A stretch of 64,000 nt of DNA from Pseudomonas graminis (GTDB taxonomy: Bacteria; Pseudomonadota; Gammaproteobacteria; Pseudomonadales; Pseudomonadaceae), in assembly GCF_004364335.1 (NCBI RefSeq), contig NZ_SOCR01000011.1:124001-188000 (forward strand), written 5' to 3'. This document shows, in pieces, positions 8,370 through 17,468 of this stretch. Every line of letters starts with the position of its first letter. Position 1 is the stretch's first letter. A program made the position numbers and the translations under genes. The notes beneath the pieces are model-generated. The model saw nothing but the letters and a program-made list of their open reading frames with translations. It made no database searches and had not been told where the DNA came from.

Positions 8370-10106
8370 CTATGCGCCGGCCGGCACTGCGTCAAGCTCT
8401 GCGGTTTCAGGCCGTTTCAACAGCGCGTACAGCACGCCGGTCACGACGCTGCCTGCCACGATTGCCAGCAGGTACAGCAGCGCATGGTTGATCGCGTTCG
8501 GGATGAGCAACACGAACAAACCACCGTGGGGCGCCATCAGTTTGCAGCCGAAGAACATCGACAGCGCACCGGTCAGGGCGCCACCGACAATGCTCGCCGG
8601 GATCACCCGAAGCGGGTCTTTCGCCGCAAAGGGGATCGCGCCTTCGGAGATGAAGCACAGCCCCAACACGAAGGCCGCCTTGCCCGCCTCACGCTCGCTC
8701 TGGGCAAACTTGCGACGGGCGATCAGGGCGGCAATGCCCATGCCGATCGGCGGTACCATGCCGGCAGCCATCGTCGCGGCCATCGGCGCGCCACTGCTAG
8801 AGGCCAGCAAGCCCACGGAAAACGCATAGGACGCCTTGTTGATCGGTCCACCCAGGTCCACGCACATCATCGCGCCCAGCAACACGCCGAGCAGCACCGC
8901 ATTGGCCGTGCCCATGGTGTCCAGGAAGTGGGTCAGCCCTTCGAGCATGCCAGCGACCGGCTTGCCCACCACGTAGATCATCACCAAACCGGTGAACAGG
9001 CTCGCCAGCAGCGGGATGATCAGAATCGGCTTCAGCGCTTCGACACTCGCCGGCAGCTTCGCGTAGCGATTGACCGCCCAGGCGCTGTAGCCCGCAAGAA
9101 ACCCGGCGATGATCCCGCCGATGAAGCCGGCGCCCAAGGTGCTGGCGAGCAGACCGCCGATCATCCCCGGCGCCAGGCCCGGACGGTCGGCAATGGAATA
9201 GGCGATGTAACCGGCCAGCAACGGCACCATCAACTGGAACGCCGCGCCCGCGCCGATCTGTTTCAGCGCTGCCGCCAGCGTCCCCGGTTCTTCTGCCGCG
9301 TGAATGCCGAACACGAACGACAACGCAATCAGCAAACCGCCCGCCACCACCATCGGCAACATGAACGACACGCCGGTGAGCAGGTGTTTGTAGACGCCGG
9401 TCTTCTCCTTTTTGGAGGACGCTTTGGACGCCGAAGCCGTGGACTCGACCTCCGCCTCCGCCAGCGCTTTTTTCAGCGTCGCTTCAGCTTGCTTGAGTGC
9501 TACACCGGTGCCGCAGCGATAAATGCGCTTGCCAGCGAAACGCTCGGTGGCGACTTCGATATCACACGCCAGCAGCACCACATCGGCGTCGGCAATGGCC
9601 TGGGCGCTGAGCGGATTACGCGCACCGACCGAGCCCTGGGTTTCCACCTGCAGGTCATAGCCTAGTTTTTTCGCCGCCTGCTGAATCGCCTCAGCGGCCA
9701 TGAAGGTGTGGGCGACGCCGGTCGGACACGCTGTCACCGCCACCAGACGCGGCTGCGCACCGGGAGCCGCCGCAGCCGGAGTTGCAGAGGTCGCGGTGTG
9801 CTCGGTCGCCAGCGCCGCTGCTGAACGCAGAAAGCCATCGGCGTCCTGCAACGCTTGCGCGGGCGTGGCCTGATACAGGCGCTTGCCGGAGAAGCGCGCC
9901 AGGTCCAGCGCACCGGTGTTGACCACCAACACCCAGTCCGCCGCTTCAATGTCGCCCGGGGACAGTTGCTTCTCCGGATGCCGCGGATCGTGGATCTCGA
10001 CGCTGGTGCTCCAACCTTGGCGCTGGGCTGCCGCGTCCAGCAGACGGGCGCTGAGGACGCTGCTGATCTTGCCGTTCGGACAGGCCGTAACGATGGCTAA
10101 CTTCAT
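8370..10106 (-). CDS. fruA: PTS fructose transporter subunit EIIB'BC
   Basis: A 578-residue membrane component of the fructose phosphotransferase system. It imports fructose as fructose 1-phosphate using the phosphoryl group passed on by FruB. Domains: a degenerate EIIB' (residues 1-100), an active EIIB with the phosphorylated cysteine in VTACPTGVAHTF (Cys127), a charged linker (about 220-235) and a polytopic EIIC (about 240-565). The ATG at 10106 is preferred; the codon before it is a GTG. It is the last gene of fruB-fruK-fruA, 16 bp after fruK. Confidence 0.95.
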   Translation of the reverse strand: MKLAIVTACPNGKISSVLSARLLDAAAQRQGWSTSVEIHDPRHPEKQLSPGDIEAADWVLVVNTGALDLARFSGKRLYQATPAQALQDADGFLRSAAALATEHTATSATPAAAAPGAQPRLVAVTACPTGVAHTFMAAEAIQQAAKKLGYDLQVETQGSVGARNPLSAQAIADADVVLLACDIEVATERFAGKRIYRCGTGVALKQAEATLKKALAEAEVESTASASKASSKKEKTGVYKHLLTGVSFMLPMVVAGGLLIALSFVFGIHAAEEPGTLAAALKQIGAGAAFQLMVPLLAGYIAYSIADRPGLAPGMIGGLLASTLGAGFIGGIIAGFLAGYSAWAVNRYAKLPASVEALKPILIIPLLASLFTGLVMIYVVGKPVAGMLEGLTHFLDTMGTANAVLLGVLLGAMMCVDLGGPINKASYAFSVGLLASSSGAPMAATMAAGMVPPIGMGIAALIARRKFAQSEREAGKAAFVLGLCFISEGAIPFAAKDPLRVIPASIVGGALTGALSMFFGCKLMAPHGGLFVLLIPNAINHALLYLLAIVAGSVVTGVLYALLKRPETAELDAVPAGA

Positions 10107-10122
10107 CACACTTCCTCTCTTG

Positions 10123-11061
10123 TTATGCCGTCAGGACGCGGACGTTGACGCCGCTTTCCAGACGTTTCAATTGCGCCGGATCATTGATGCCGAAGCCGAT
10201 CTGAGTGACGGCCATGGCCGCGATGGCCGTGGCTGTACGCAAGGTTTGCTCGGGCTTGTGCCCGCAGAGCAAGCCGTGAACCATGCCGGCCAGCAGCGAG
10301 TCTCCCGCGCCGACGGTGCTGGCGACGGTGACCTTGGGCGGCAATGCCTGCAACGCCACGTTGGAACTGAACCAGTGAACGCCTTCCGAGCCCTGGGAAA
10401 TCACCACATGCTCGATGCCACGCTGGCGCAGGTCCGCCGCTGCTTGCGCTTGAGCGGCGATGGAGATGATCGGCGCATCGAGGGCGTCGGCCAGTTCTTC
10501 GGTGTTGGGCTTGATCATCCACGGCGAGGCTTCCAGCCCGGCGCGCAAGGCTTCGCCGCTGGTGTCCAGCGCCACTTTCAAACCCATCGCGTTGAGGCGC
10601 AGCAACAGGGTTTTCAGCCACTGTGCGCTCACACCACGGGGCAGACTGCCGGCCACGATCACTGCATCAAAATCCGATGCGATCTGCTCAACCCGAGCGG
10701 CCAGCGCCTGTTGCGCCTGCGCGCTGACCTCCGGGCCCGGGCCGTTGAGGTCGGTGATGCGCCCGCTGCCTTCGGCCAGCTTGATGTTGCTGCGCGTCTC
10801 GCCCGGCACCCGCACGAACTCATCGACGAAGCCGCGCTTGGCGAACAGCGTTTCGAACGGCTGCTGGTTATCGACGCCGAGGAAGCCGGCAACGGTCAGC
10901 TCGTGCCCCAGATCCGCCAGCACCTGAGCGACGTTGATACCTTTGCCCGCCGCGTGGCTGAGCATGGCGTCGCTGCGGTTGACCTGGCCGATCTGCAAAG
11001 GGCCCAACTGCACGGTCAGGTCCAGCGCCGGGTTCATGGTCAATGTCAGAATTTTCGCCAT
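10123..11061 (-). CDS. fruK: 1-phosphofructokinase
   Basis: A 312-residue PfkB/ribokinase-family sugar kinase that phosphorylates fructose 1-phosphate to fructose 1,6-bisphosphate. The PfkB signatures are present: an N-terminal AGKGINVAQVLADLG glycine motif (about residues 37-51) and the C-terminal STVGAGDSLLAG motif (about 245-256), where the Asp is the catalytic base. The start codon overlaps the fruB stop by one base (TAATG), which implies translational coupling. Its product ties fructose uptake to the regulator Cra, because fructose 1-phosphate is the Cra effector. Confidence 0.96.
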   Translation of the reverse strand: MAKILTLTMNPALDLTVQLGPLQIGQVNRSDAMLSHAAGKGINVAQVLADLGHELTVAGFLGVDNQQPFETLFAKRGFVDEFVRVPGETRSNIKLAEGSGRITDLNGPGPEVSAQAQQALAARVEQIASDFDAVIVAGSLPRGVSAQWLKTLLLRLNAMGLKVALDTSGEALRAGLEASPWMIKPNTEELADALDAPIISIAAQAQAAADLRQRGIEHVVISQGSEGVHWFSSNVALQALPPKVTVASTVGAGDSLLAGMVHGLLCGHKPEQTLRTATAIAAMAVTQIGFGINDPAQLKRLESGVNVRVLTA

Positions 11062-13922
11062 TACAGCCCCTCCACCAGGGCACGCACGTCCGCCGCGCTG
11101 CCAACGGCCAGGGCCGCCTGCGCAAGTTTCCGGGCTTCGATCAGATTCAATTCACGGACGCAGGCTTTGACTTCGCCGATGCTCCGCGCCGAGACGCTCA
11201 ATTCATCCACACCCAGACCGACCAGCACCGGCACGGCCAGCGGGTCGGCGGCCAATTCGCCGCAGACGCCCACCCACTTGCCATTGGCATGGGCCGCGCG
11301 CACGGTGATGTCGATCAGTTGCAACACCGCCGGGTGCAGGCCATCGGCCTGGGCGGACAGGGTCGGGTGACCGCGATCGATCGCCATCGTGTACTGAGTC
11401 AGGTCGTTGGTGCCGACGCTGAAGAAGTCCACTTCCTTCGCCAGCACCGGCGCCAGCAACGCCGCCGACGGCACTTCGATCATGATGCCCAGTTGCAGGT
11501 CGGCGACCGGGATCTCCAGGCGCAGACGCTCGGTCATGTCCCGGGACTGACGCCACTCTTCGACGGTGCCCACCATCGGGAACATGATGCGCAGCGGGCG
11601 ATTGTCCGCCGCACGCAGCAACGCGCGCAGCTGGCTTTCCATGATGTCCGGGCGCTGCAAGGTCAGGCGAATGCCGCGCACGCCGAGAAACGGGTTTTCT
11701 TCTTTATCGATGGGCCAGTACGGCAGCGGTTTGTCGCCGCCGACGTCGAGGGTGCGAACCACCAGCGGGCGGCCGTTGAGGTCATTGAGCACGCGACGGT
11801 ATTCCGCTTCCTGGGTGGCTTCATCCGGCGCGGAACTGTGGGCCATGAACAGCAACTCGGTGCGCAGCAGGCCAATCCCTTCGGCGCCCTGCTCCACCGC
11901 TGCTGGCGTACCGGCGCTGTCACCGATGTTGGCGAAGACCTCAACGGCGTGGCCGTCCTGGGTGATCGCCGGCTCCATGCGCAGCGCAGCGGCAGCCTTG
12001 AGGCGTTGCTCGCGGGTGTCCCGGTCCTTTAAGGCGCGCTGCAGGGTTGCTTCGTCCGGCGCGACGTCGAGGCGCCCGCGCTGGCCGTCGATCAACAACT
12101 GCGTCCCGGATTTGATCAGCAACACCGCATCGCCCGCACCGACCAGCGCGGGGATGCCCAACGCCCGGGCAACGATGGCGCTGTGGGCCGTGGCGCCGCC
12201 GCGCGCGGTGAGAATCCCGGCGACACGGGCAGGGTCCAGACGGGCAACGTCGGACGGACCGACTTCATCCATTACCAGGATGTAAGGTTCTTCCGGCTCA
12301 ACCAGGTCCTCGACGCCGCAGATCTGCGCCAGCACCCGCCGACCGACATCCCGTAAGTCAGCGGCACGCTCGGCCAGCAGCGCATCTTTGAGCTGTTCCT
12401 GCTGACGCGCGGCGGCTTCGATCACGTTCATCCACGCAGCAGCGGCGCTTTCGCCTTGTTTCAGGCGCTGGGCCACTTCGTCGACCAGTTCGGGGTCGGC
12501 GAGCATTTCCTGGTGGGTGACGAAAATCTCGCGAATGGCCTTCGCGGTGCTGCGCTGAATCAACTGCTCGATGTCGATGCGCACTTGCGCCAGCGCGCTG
12601 TGCAGGCGTTCGTGTTCAACGCTTTGCGATTCGCCCCGCGCCGGGTAGTCGAACACTGGCAGAACATGCACATGGGCCGGGCCAACGGCGATACCGGGCG
12701 CAGCAGGAACGGCCTGAATCTGGGAGCCTGGAGTGGGCGCGCTGAGAGTCTTTTCTACAACTGCCGGTGCGGGTGCAGTCTCGGCGTGGGTCGGCAACGG
12801 TTGAATTTCTTCGCCCAGGCCTTCGAGCACCGCGGCGATCAAGGCAGGCAAGGCGTCGGCAGCAATCGTCGGCTCGGCAATGAACTCAAGGGACTGACCG
12901 CGCTGCACGCCGAGGCTCAGCAGCTTGCTCAGACTTTTGGCGGACACGGGATTCTCGGCGCCGTCGACAATGCGCACGCGGATGTCGCCCTCAAAACCCT
13001 TGGCCAGTTGCGCGAGGATTTTCGCCGGGCGCGCATGCAGGCCATGGGCATTGGCCAGGGTCACACGCTCGCTCGGCCAGTCTGGCGGCACTTCGCCGCC
13101 CAATGCCTGAAGCACGGCGCGGCTGCTGGTCGCCTCACCCAGTACGTGGCCGCGACCTTCGATCAGCAACGCGCAAAGACGTTCGAGCAACGCCTGGTGG
13201 GACTCGCCCAGACTGGCGAGACAGAACAGGCCGGTCAGGGACTGGCCCAGATGCCGCATCGGCTTGTCCGGGGTGACGAACGCCAGGCCGGGCTTGTTGA
13301 CCATCTGCTCGCTGTGCAGCCACCAGAGGCCTTCGCCCAGCGGCAGCGGCTCGACCTGCTGCAGGACCGCCGCAAAACCGTTGCTCACACACTCGGCTTT
13401 GCGCAGCAGACGCGCGCCGCGCCAGACCAGTTCTTCGAAATCATCGACCATGACGCCCAAGCTGATCATCTGCGCATCGAGGGCCAGTTCCTGCGGCGCG
13501 CCCTGCAGCAGCTTGAGCAACGACTCGGGGTCCTTCGCTTGACGCAACGCTTCGCCCAGGTCGTTCTCACCGAGGGCGCGGGTCAGCAACTGAAGCAAGC
13601 GCAAATGCTCGTCGGACTTGGCGGCAATGCCGATGGCCAGATAGACCATTTGCCCGTCGCCCCAGTCCACGCCTTCGGGGAATTGCATCAGGCGCACGCC
13701 GGTGGCGAACACCTGGTCGCGGGTCTGTGGCGTGCCGTGGGGAATGGCGATGCCTTGGCCCAGAAAGGTCGAGCCCTGTTGCTCACGCGCCTGCAAGCCT
13801 TCGAGGTAGCCGGCAGCCACCAGGCCATCGGCGACGAGCAGGTCCGCCAGCAGTTGCAACGCGGCGGGTTTGTCCACCGCCGACTGGTCCATGGAAATTT
13901 GCTCTATGGTCAGCTCGAGCAT
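11061..13922 (-). CDS. fruB: PTS fructose multiphosphoryl transfer protein (EIIA-HPr-EI)
   Basis: A 953-residue soluble protein that carries the whole soluble phosphorelay from PEP to FruA. Domains: EIIA-Fru (residues 1-145, active histidine in GIAIPHGTPQ, His62), a linker region (about 150-285), HPr (about 285-370, active histidine in GLHARPA, His296) and enzyme I (about 395-953) with the GGATAHSAIVARALGIPALV phosphohistidine loop. Start ATG 13922 follows AGGAGA; an upstream open extension to 14027 has no support. It is the first gene of the fru operon, divergent from fruR. Confidence 0.96.
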   Translation of the reverse strand: MLELTIEQISMDQSAVDKPAALQLLADLLVADGLVAAGYLEGLQAREQQGSTFLGQGIAIPHGTPQTRDQVFATGVRLMQFPEGVDWGDGQMVYLAIGIAAKSDEHLRLLQLLTRALGENDLGEALRQAKDPESLLKLLQGAPQELALDAQMISLGVMVDDFEELVWRGARLLRKAECVSNGFAAVLQQVEPLPLGEGLWWLHSEQMVNKPGLAFVTPDKPMRHLGQSLTGLFCLASLGESHQALLERLCALLIEGRGHVLGEATSSRAVLQALGGEVPPDWPSERVTLANAHGLHARPAKILAQLAKGFEGDIRVRIVDGAENPVSAKSLSKLLSLGVQRGQSLEFIAEPTIAADALPALIAAVLEGLGEEIQPLPTHAETAPAPAVVEKTLSAPTPGSQIQAVPAAPGIAVGPAHVHVLPVFDYPARGESQSVEHERLHSALAQVRIDIEQLIQRSTAKAIREIFVTHQEMLADPELVDEVAQRLKQGESAAAAWMNVIEAAARQQEQLKDALLAERAADLRDVGRRVLAQICGVEDLVEPEEPYILVMDEVGPSDVARLDPARVAGILTARGGATAHSAIVARALGIPALVGAGDAVLLIKSGTQLLIDGQRGRLDVAPDEATLQRALKDRDTREQRLKAAAALRMEPAITQDGHAVEVFANIGDSAGTPAAVEQGAEGIGLLRTELLFMAHSSAPDEATQEAEYRRVLNDLNGRPLVVRTLDVGGDKPLPYWPIDKEENPFLGVRGIRLTLQRPDIMESQLRALLRAADNRPLRIMFPMVGTVEEWRQSRDMTERLRLEIPVADLQLGIMIEVPSAALLAPVLAKEVDFFSVGTNDLTQYTMAIDRGHPTLSAQADGLHPAVLQLIDITVRAAHANGKWVGVCGELAADPLAVPVLVGLGVDELSVSARSIGEVKACVRELNLIEARKLAQAALAVGSAADVRALVEGL

Positions 13923-14081
13923 TGCGTTCTCCTGTGCTGCGCGGGGTCGCGCCAGATTCTTGTTGTAGGACCGGTCATACACACCGATGACTGACGGTTT
14001 GCGAATATTCAACGCGAAAACGCGCATTGTTGCGTTCGTTCATGGCGACCTTTAGGCGAAAGACGCCATAAACAGGCCTGC

Positions 14082-14093
14082 TGAATCGTTTAA
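14082..14093. promoter_or_regulatory. Putative Cra (FruR) operator
   Basis: TGAATCGTTTAA, whose reverse complement TTAAACGATTCA differs at one base from the P. putida Cra operator that I recall from the literature (TTAAACGTTTCA). It lies 160 bp upstream of fruB and 190 bp upstream of fruR, where autoregulation and control of the operon would be expected. Confidence 0.65.
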
Positions 14094-14155
14094 TCTAAAG
14101 TGCCGCGCACGTTACTTGATAATCCCGGCGGTTTGAAGCTCATCCGGTCGAATCG

Positions 14156-14193
14156 TGTAGGAAACATCCTGAGCGGGCTACATGCTTCCTACA
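14156..14193. repeat. Degenerate REP-like hairpin in the fruB-fruR gap
   Basis: TGTAGGAAACAT ... ATGCTTCCTACA, an imperfect inverted repeat with REP-like ends but without the usual GCTTGC core. It lies in the fruR leader between the Cra-like site and the fruR start. Confidence 0.5.
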
Positions 14194-14284
14194 AGGCGAC
14201 GGTCTGCTGTCATGATGGCTGTTAATCGGTGAAAATCCCTGCCACGGTAGTTCAGCTCTTACTTCTGCTTCTCATCACGAAAGG

Positions 14285-15289
14285 ATGCCCGGCTTGAAAC
14301 TCAGTGATATTGCGCGTCTGGCCGGTGTTTCTGTGACCACGGCCAGCTACGTGATCAACGGAAAGGCCGAACAGCAACGTATCAGCAGTGCAACGGTCGA
14401 GCGCGTGCGCGCGGTGGTCGACGCCCACGGCTTCCGGCCCAACCCGCAGGCGGCCGGGCTGCGCAGCCGGCATACCCGAACCTTGGGCTTTATCCTGCCC
14501 GACCTGGAAAACCCCAGTTACGCGCGTATCGCCAAACAACTGGAACAAGGCGCCCGCGCGCGCGGTTACCAATTGCTGATCGCCAGTTCAGACGACGATC
14601 CCATCAGCGAGTTGCAGTTGCTGCAGCTGTTTCGTGCGCGACGCTGCGATGCGCTGTTCGTCGCCAGTTGCCTGCCGGCCAGCGATGACAGCTACCGCGC
14701 GCTGCAACAGCAAGGGGTTCCAGTCATTGCGATCGACCGGGAGATGGACCCGACGTACTTCTGCTCAGTGGTCAGCGACGACCACGACGCCAGCCAGCAA
14801 CTGACCCGCAGCCTGCTGGAGATCAAGCCCCGGCACATCGCCCTGATCGGCGCGCGGCCAGAGCTGAGCGTCAGTAAGGCGCGGGCCAGCGGCTTCGAAG
14901 ACGCGCTGGAGGGGTTCGAAGGCTCGGTGATCGTCGAGCACGGCGAGGCGTTCAGCCGTGACTGTGGCCAGCAGCTGGCAAGCGACATGTTTGATCGTCT
15001 GGGGTATTTCCCCGACGCGCTGATCACCACGTCCTACGTCCTGCTGCAAGGTGTGTTCGATCTGCTGCACCAGCGCCGCCTGAATCCGGATCAGCTTCAT
15101 CTGGGGACATTCGGTGACACGCAGCTGCTGGATTTCCTGCCATTGCCGGTCAATGCCATGGCTCAGCAGCATCACTTGATCGCTGAAAAGGCCCTGGCGC
15201 TGGCGCTGTCGGCCATCGAGCAGGATCAGTACGAGCCAGGCGTGCATGCCATCGTGCGGACATTCAAACAGCGGATTCACGAGGCGTAA
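14285..15289 (+). CDS. cra: Catabolite repressor/activator Cra (FruR)
   Basis: A 334-residue LacI/GalR-family regulator. The N-terminal helix-turn-helix (LSDIARLAGVSVTTASYVINGKA, about residues 5-28) matches E. coli Cra closely. The periplasmic-binding-like effector domain (about 65-334) keeps FruR landmarks such as ILPDLENPSYARIA and the ARPELSVSKARASGF segment. It binds fructose 1-phosphate and represses the adjacent fru operon until fructose is present. ATG 14285 is preceded by AAAGG. The downstream TatD-family gene begins 5 bp after the stop. Confidence 0.95.
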   Translation: MPGLKLSDIARLAGVSVTTASYVINGKAEQQRISSATVERVRAVVDAHGFRPNPQAAGLRSRHTRTLGFILPDLENPSYARIAKQLEQGARARGYQLLIASSDDDPISELQLLQLFRARRCDALFVASCLPASDDSYRALQQQGVPVIAIDREMDPTYFCSVVSDDHDASQQLTRSLLEIKPRHIALIGARPELSVSKARASGFEDALEGFEGSVIVEHGEAFSRDCGQQLASDMFDRLGYFPDALITTSYVLLQGVFDLLHQRRLNPDQLHLGTFGDTQLLDFLPLPVNAMAQQHHLIAEKALALALSAIEQDQYEPGVHAIVRTFKQRIHEA

Positions 15290-15294
15290 GCAAC

Positions 15295-16074
15295 GTGCGA
15301 CTGATAGACACCCATACGCACCTGGACTTCGACGATTTCGACGCCGACCGCGACGCCGCGCTCGCCAACAGCCGGCAGCTGGGTGTCGAGCGCATCGTGG
15401 TGTTGGGCGTCTATCAGCGCAATCTGCAACGGGTGTGGGATCTGGCGCTCAGTGAGCCTTCGGTGTACGCCGCGCTGGGCTTGCACCCGGTGTTCCTTGA
15501 AGAGCATCAGCCCGAGCATGTGCAGCAATTGCGCGACTGGCTGACGCGCCTGGCCGGGCATCCCAAGCTGTGCGCTGTGGGCGAGATCGGTCTGGATTAC
15601 TACATCGAATCCCTGGACCGCCCCCGTCAACAGACCTTGCTCGACGAGCAGTTGCAGATGGCCGCCGACTTCAACCTCCCTGCCCTGCTCCACGTACGCC
15701 GCAGCCACGCCGACACCATCGCCGCACTCAAGCGTTTCAAGCTCAAGCGCTGTGGCATCGTTCACGCCTTCGCCGGCAGCCGCGAAGAAGCGCGGGAATA
15801 CATCAAGCTGGGTTACAAGCTGGGGTTGGGCGGTGCAGCGACGTGGCCGCAGGCCTTGCGAATGCATCGAGTGATCGCCGACCTGCCGCTGGAAAGCGTT
15901 TTGCTGGAAACCGATTCCCCGGACATGGCGCCCGCGATGTTTCCCGGCATGCGCAACAGTCCCGAGCATCTTCCCGATATCTGCGTGGTCATCGCCAAAC
16001 TCATGAACATCCCTGCCGACGCACTGGCCGCAGCGAGCACCGCCAACGCGTGTGAAGTGTTCGGCTGGGACTGA
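15295..16074 (+). CDS. TatD-family metal-dependent hydrolase
   Basis: A 259-residue TIM-barrel hydrolase with an intact metal site: HTHLDF near the N-terminus, GEIGLDYY (Glu), LLHVRRSHAD and IVHAFAGS (His), and LLETDSPDM (Asp). TatD/YjjV-type proteins are 3'-5' exonucleases or DNases; the physiological role of this paralogue is unknown. The start is GTG 15295, which gives MRLIDTHTHL. It is cotranscribed with cra (5-bp gap), an association I recall as common in Pseudomonas. Confidence 0.9.
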   Translation: MRLIDTHTHLDFDDFDADRDAALANSRQLGVERIVVLGVYQRNLQRVWDLALSEPSVYAALGLHPVFLEEHQPEHVQQLRDWLTRLAGHPKLCAVGEIGLDYYIESLDRPRQQTLLDEQLQMAADFNLPALLHVRRSHADTIAALKRFKLKRCGIVHAFAGSREEAREYIKLGYKLGLGGAATWPQALRMHRVIADLPLESVLLETDSPDMAPAMFPGMRNSPEHLPDICVVIAKLMNIPADALAAASTANACEVFGWD

Positions 16075-16167
16075 AACCTGTCGCCGATTTCATGTTGTGA
16101 GAAGAAATTTCAAAGACTTAGCGCGGTCCCTTGGGTATCTCTCTTGGTAAACGAAGGAAACCCGTTA

Positions 16168-16596
16168 ATGAAATTCTCGAAGTTCGCGCAGGCCTTGTCG
16201 CAGTGGTCCGGCAGCCCACGAACCTTCCTCGTGGCGATTGCGCTAATTTGTGTGTGGGCCGTAACCGGGCCATTCTTCCATTACAACGACACTTGGCAGC
16301 TGATCATCAACACGTCCACCACCATCATCACCTTCCTGATGGTTTTTCTTATTCAAAACACTCAGAACCGCGACACCGATGAGATGCATATCAAGATCGA
16401 CGAACTGCTGCGCGTGACCAAAGACGCGCAGAACGCCGTGCTGAGCCTGGATAACCTCGATCAGAAGGAATTGCACGCACTGCGCAAGAAGTACAAGGCA
16501 ATGGGCGAAGGTGTGGAGTTTGATCACACCGAGGCGTTTCCGGAGCCGGAACCTGAGGCGGGTAAAGAAAAAGAGGAGTTGGTGACTGGCCGCTGA
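16168..16596 (+). CDS. Low-affinity iron permease family membrane protein
   Basis: A 142-residue protein with two membrane helices (about residues 18-40 and 48-68) followed by a long charged helical tail that ends in an acidic/Lys-rich segment. The segment TTIITFLMVFLIQNTQNRDT is characteristic of the small bacterial family named after yeast Fet4 (low-affinity iron permease). The bacterial members are only partial homologues, and iron transport by them is not demonstrated. Start ATG 16168 has GAAGGA upstream; an earlier in-frame start at 16144 is less convincing. Confidence 0.8.
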   Translation: MKFSKFAQALSQWSGSPRTFLVAIALICVWAVTGPFFHYNDTWQLIINTSTTIITFLMVFLIQNTQNRDTDEMHIKIDELLRVTKDAQNAVLSLDNLDQKELHALRKKYKAMGEGVEFDHTEAFPEPEPEAGKEKEELVTGR

Positions 16597-16616
16597 TACG
16601 TCAGGGGTCAATTACT

Positions 16617-17447
16617 GCGGAAGCCGGTTTGCTGGCGATTGGATTGGGTCAGCAATATTTGCGTTGTCTGGTTTGACGCGTTCGCCAGCAAGCCGGCTCC
16701 TACAGTGGGTCGGCGTCAAACCGCGAGTCTGAGTTGCATGCAAATCCGTAGGAGCCGGCTTGCTGGCGAAGGTGGTGGGTCAGCAACGGCAGTGTTGTCT
16801 GATCTGGCGCATTCGCGGGCAAGCGCGCTCCTACAGTGGGGCCGCGTCAAACCTCGGGGCTGAGATGCATGCAAATCCGTAGGAGTCGGCGTCAAACCCC
16901 GAGTCTGAGATGCATGCAATTCCGTAGGAGCCGGCTTGCTGGCGAAGGTGGTGGGTCAGCAACGCAAGTGTTGTCTGATCTGGCGCATTCGCGGGCAAGC
17001 GCGTTCCTACAGTGGGGCCGCGTCAAACCTCGGGGCTGAGGTGTATGTAAGTCCGTAGGAGCCGGCCTCAAACCTCGGGGCTGAGTTGTATGTAAGTCCG
17101 TAGGAGCCGGCTTGCTGGCGAAGGCAGCGGGTCAGCAACGAAAGTGTTGTCTGATGTGGCGCATTCGCGGGCAAGCGCGCTCCTACAGTGGGGCCGCGTC
17201 AAATCCCGAATCTGAGTTGCATGCAAATCCGTAGGAGTCGGCTTGCTGGCGAAAGCAGTGGGTCAGCAACGACAGTGTTGTCTGATCTGGCGCATTCGCG
17301 GGCAAGCGCGCTCCTACAGTGGGGCCGCGTCAAATCCCGAATCTGAGTTGCATGCAAATCCGTAGGAGCCGGCTTGCTGGCGAAGGTGGTGGGTCAGCAA
17401 CGAAAGTGTTGTCTGACCCTATGCGCTCGCAAGCAAGCCGGCGCCCA
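16617..17447. repeat. Higher-order tandem REP array
   Basis: Repeat starts (GTAGGAG or its decayed equivalent) fall at 16617, 16748, 16879, 16924, 17055, 17100, 17231 and 17362. The spacings are therefore 131, 131, 45, 131, 45, 131 and 131 bp. A full 131-bp unit contains GTAGGAGCCGGCTTGCTGGC, a spacer with GGGTCAGCAACG and TGTTGTCTGA, an inverted arm GCGGGCAAGCGCGCTCCTAC and a tail ending TGCATGCAAATCC. The 45-bp units keep only the first 12 bases and the tail. The first unit is the most diverged, and the last ends in a decayed arm. No protein-coding gene is credible in this 870-bp gap. Confidence 0.93.
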
Positions 17448-17468
17448 CGGGGTTGTAGCGCAGATTGC

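Noticed and set aside
16617..17447. CRISPR array
   Set aside because: The repeat is 131 or 45 bp with nearly identical full units and no variable spacers, and no cas genes are present. It is a REP-based tandem array.
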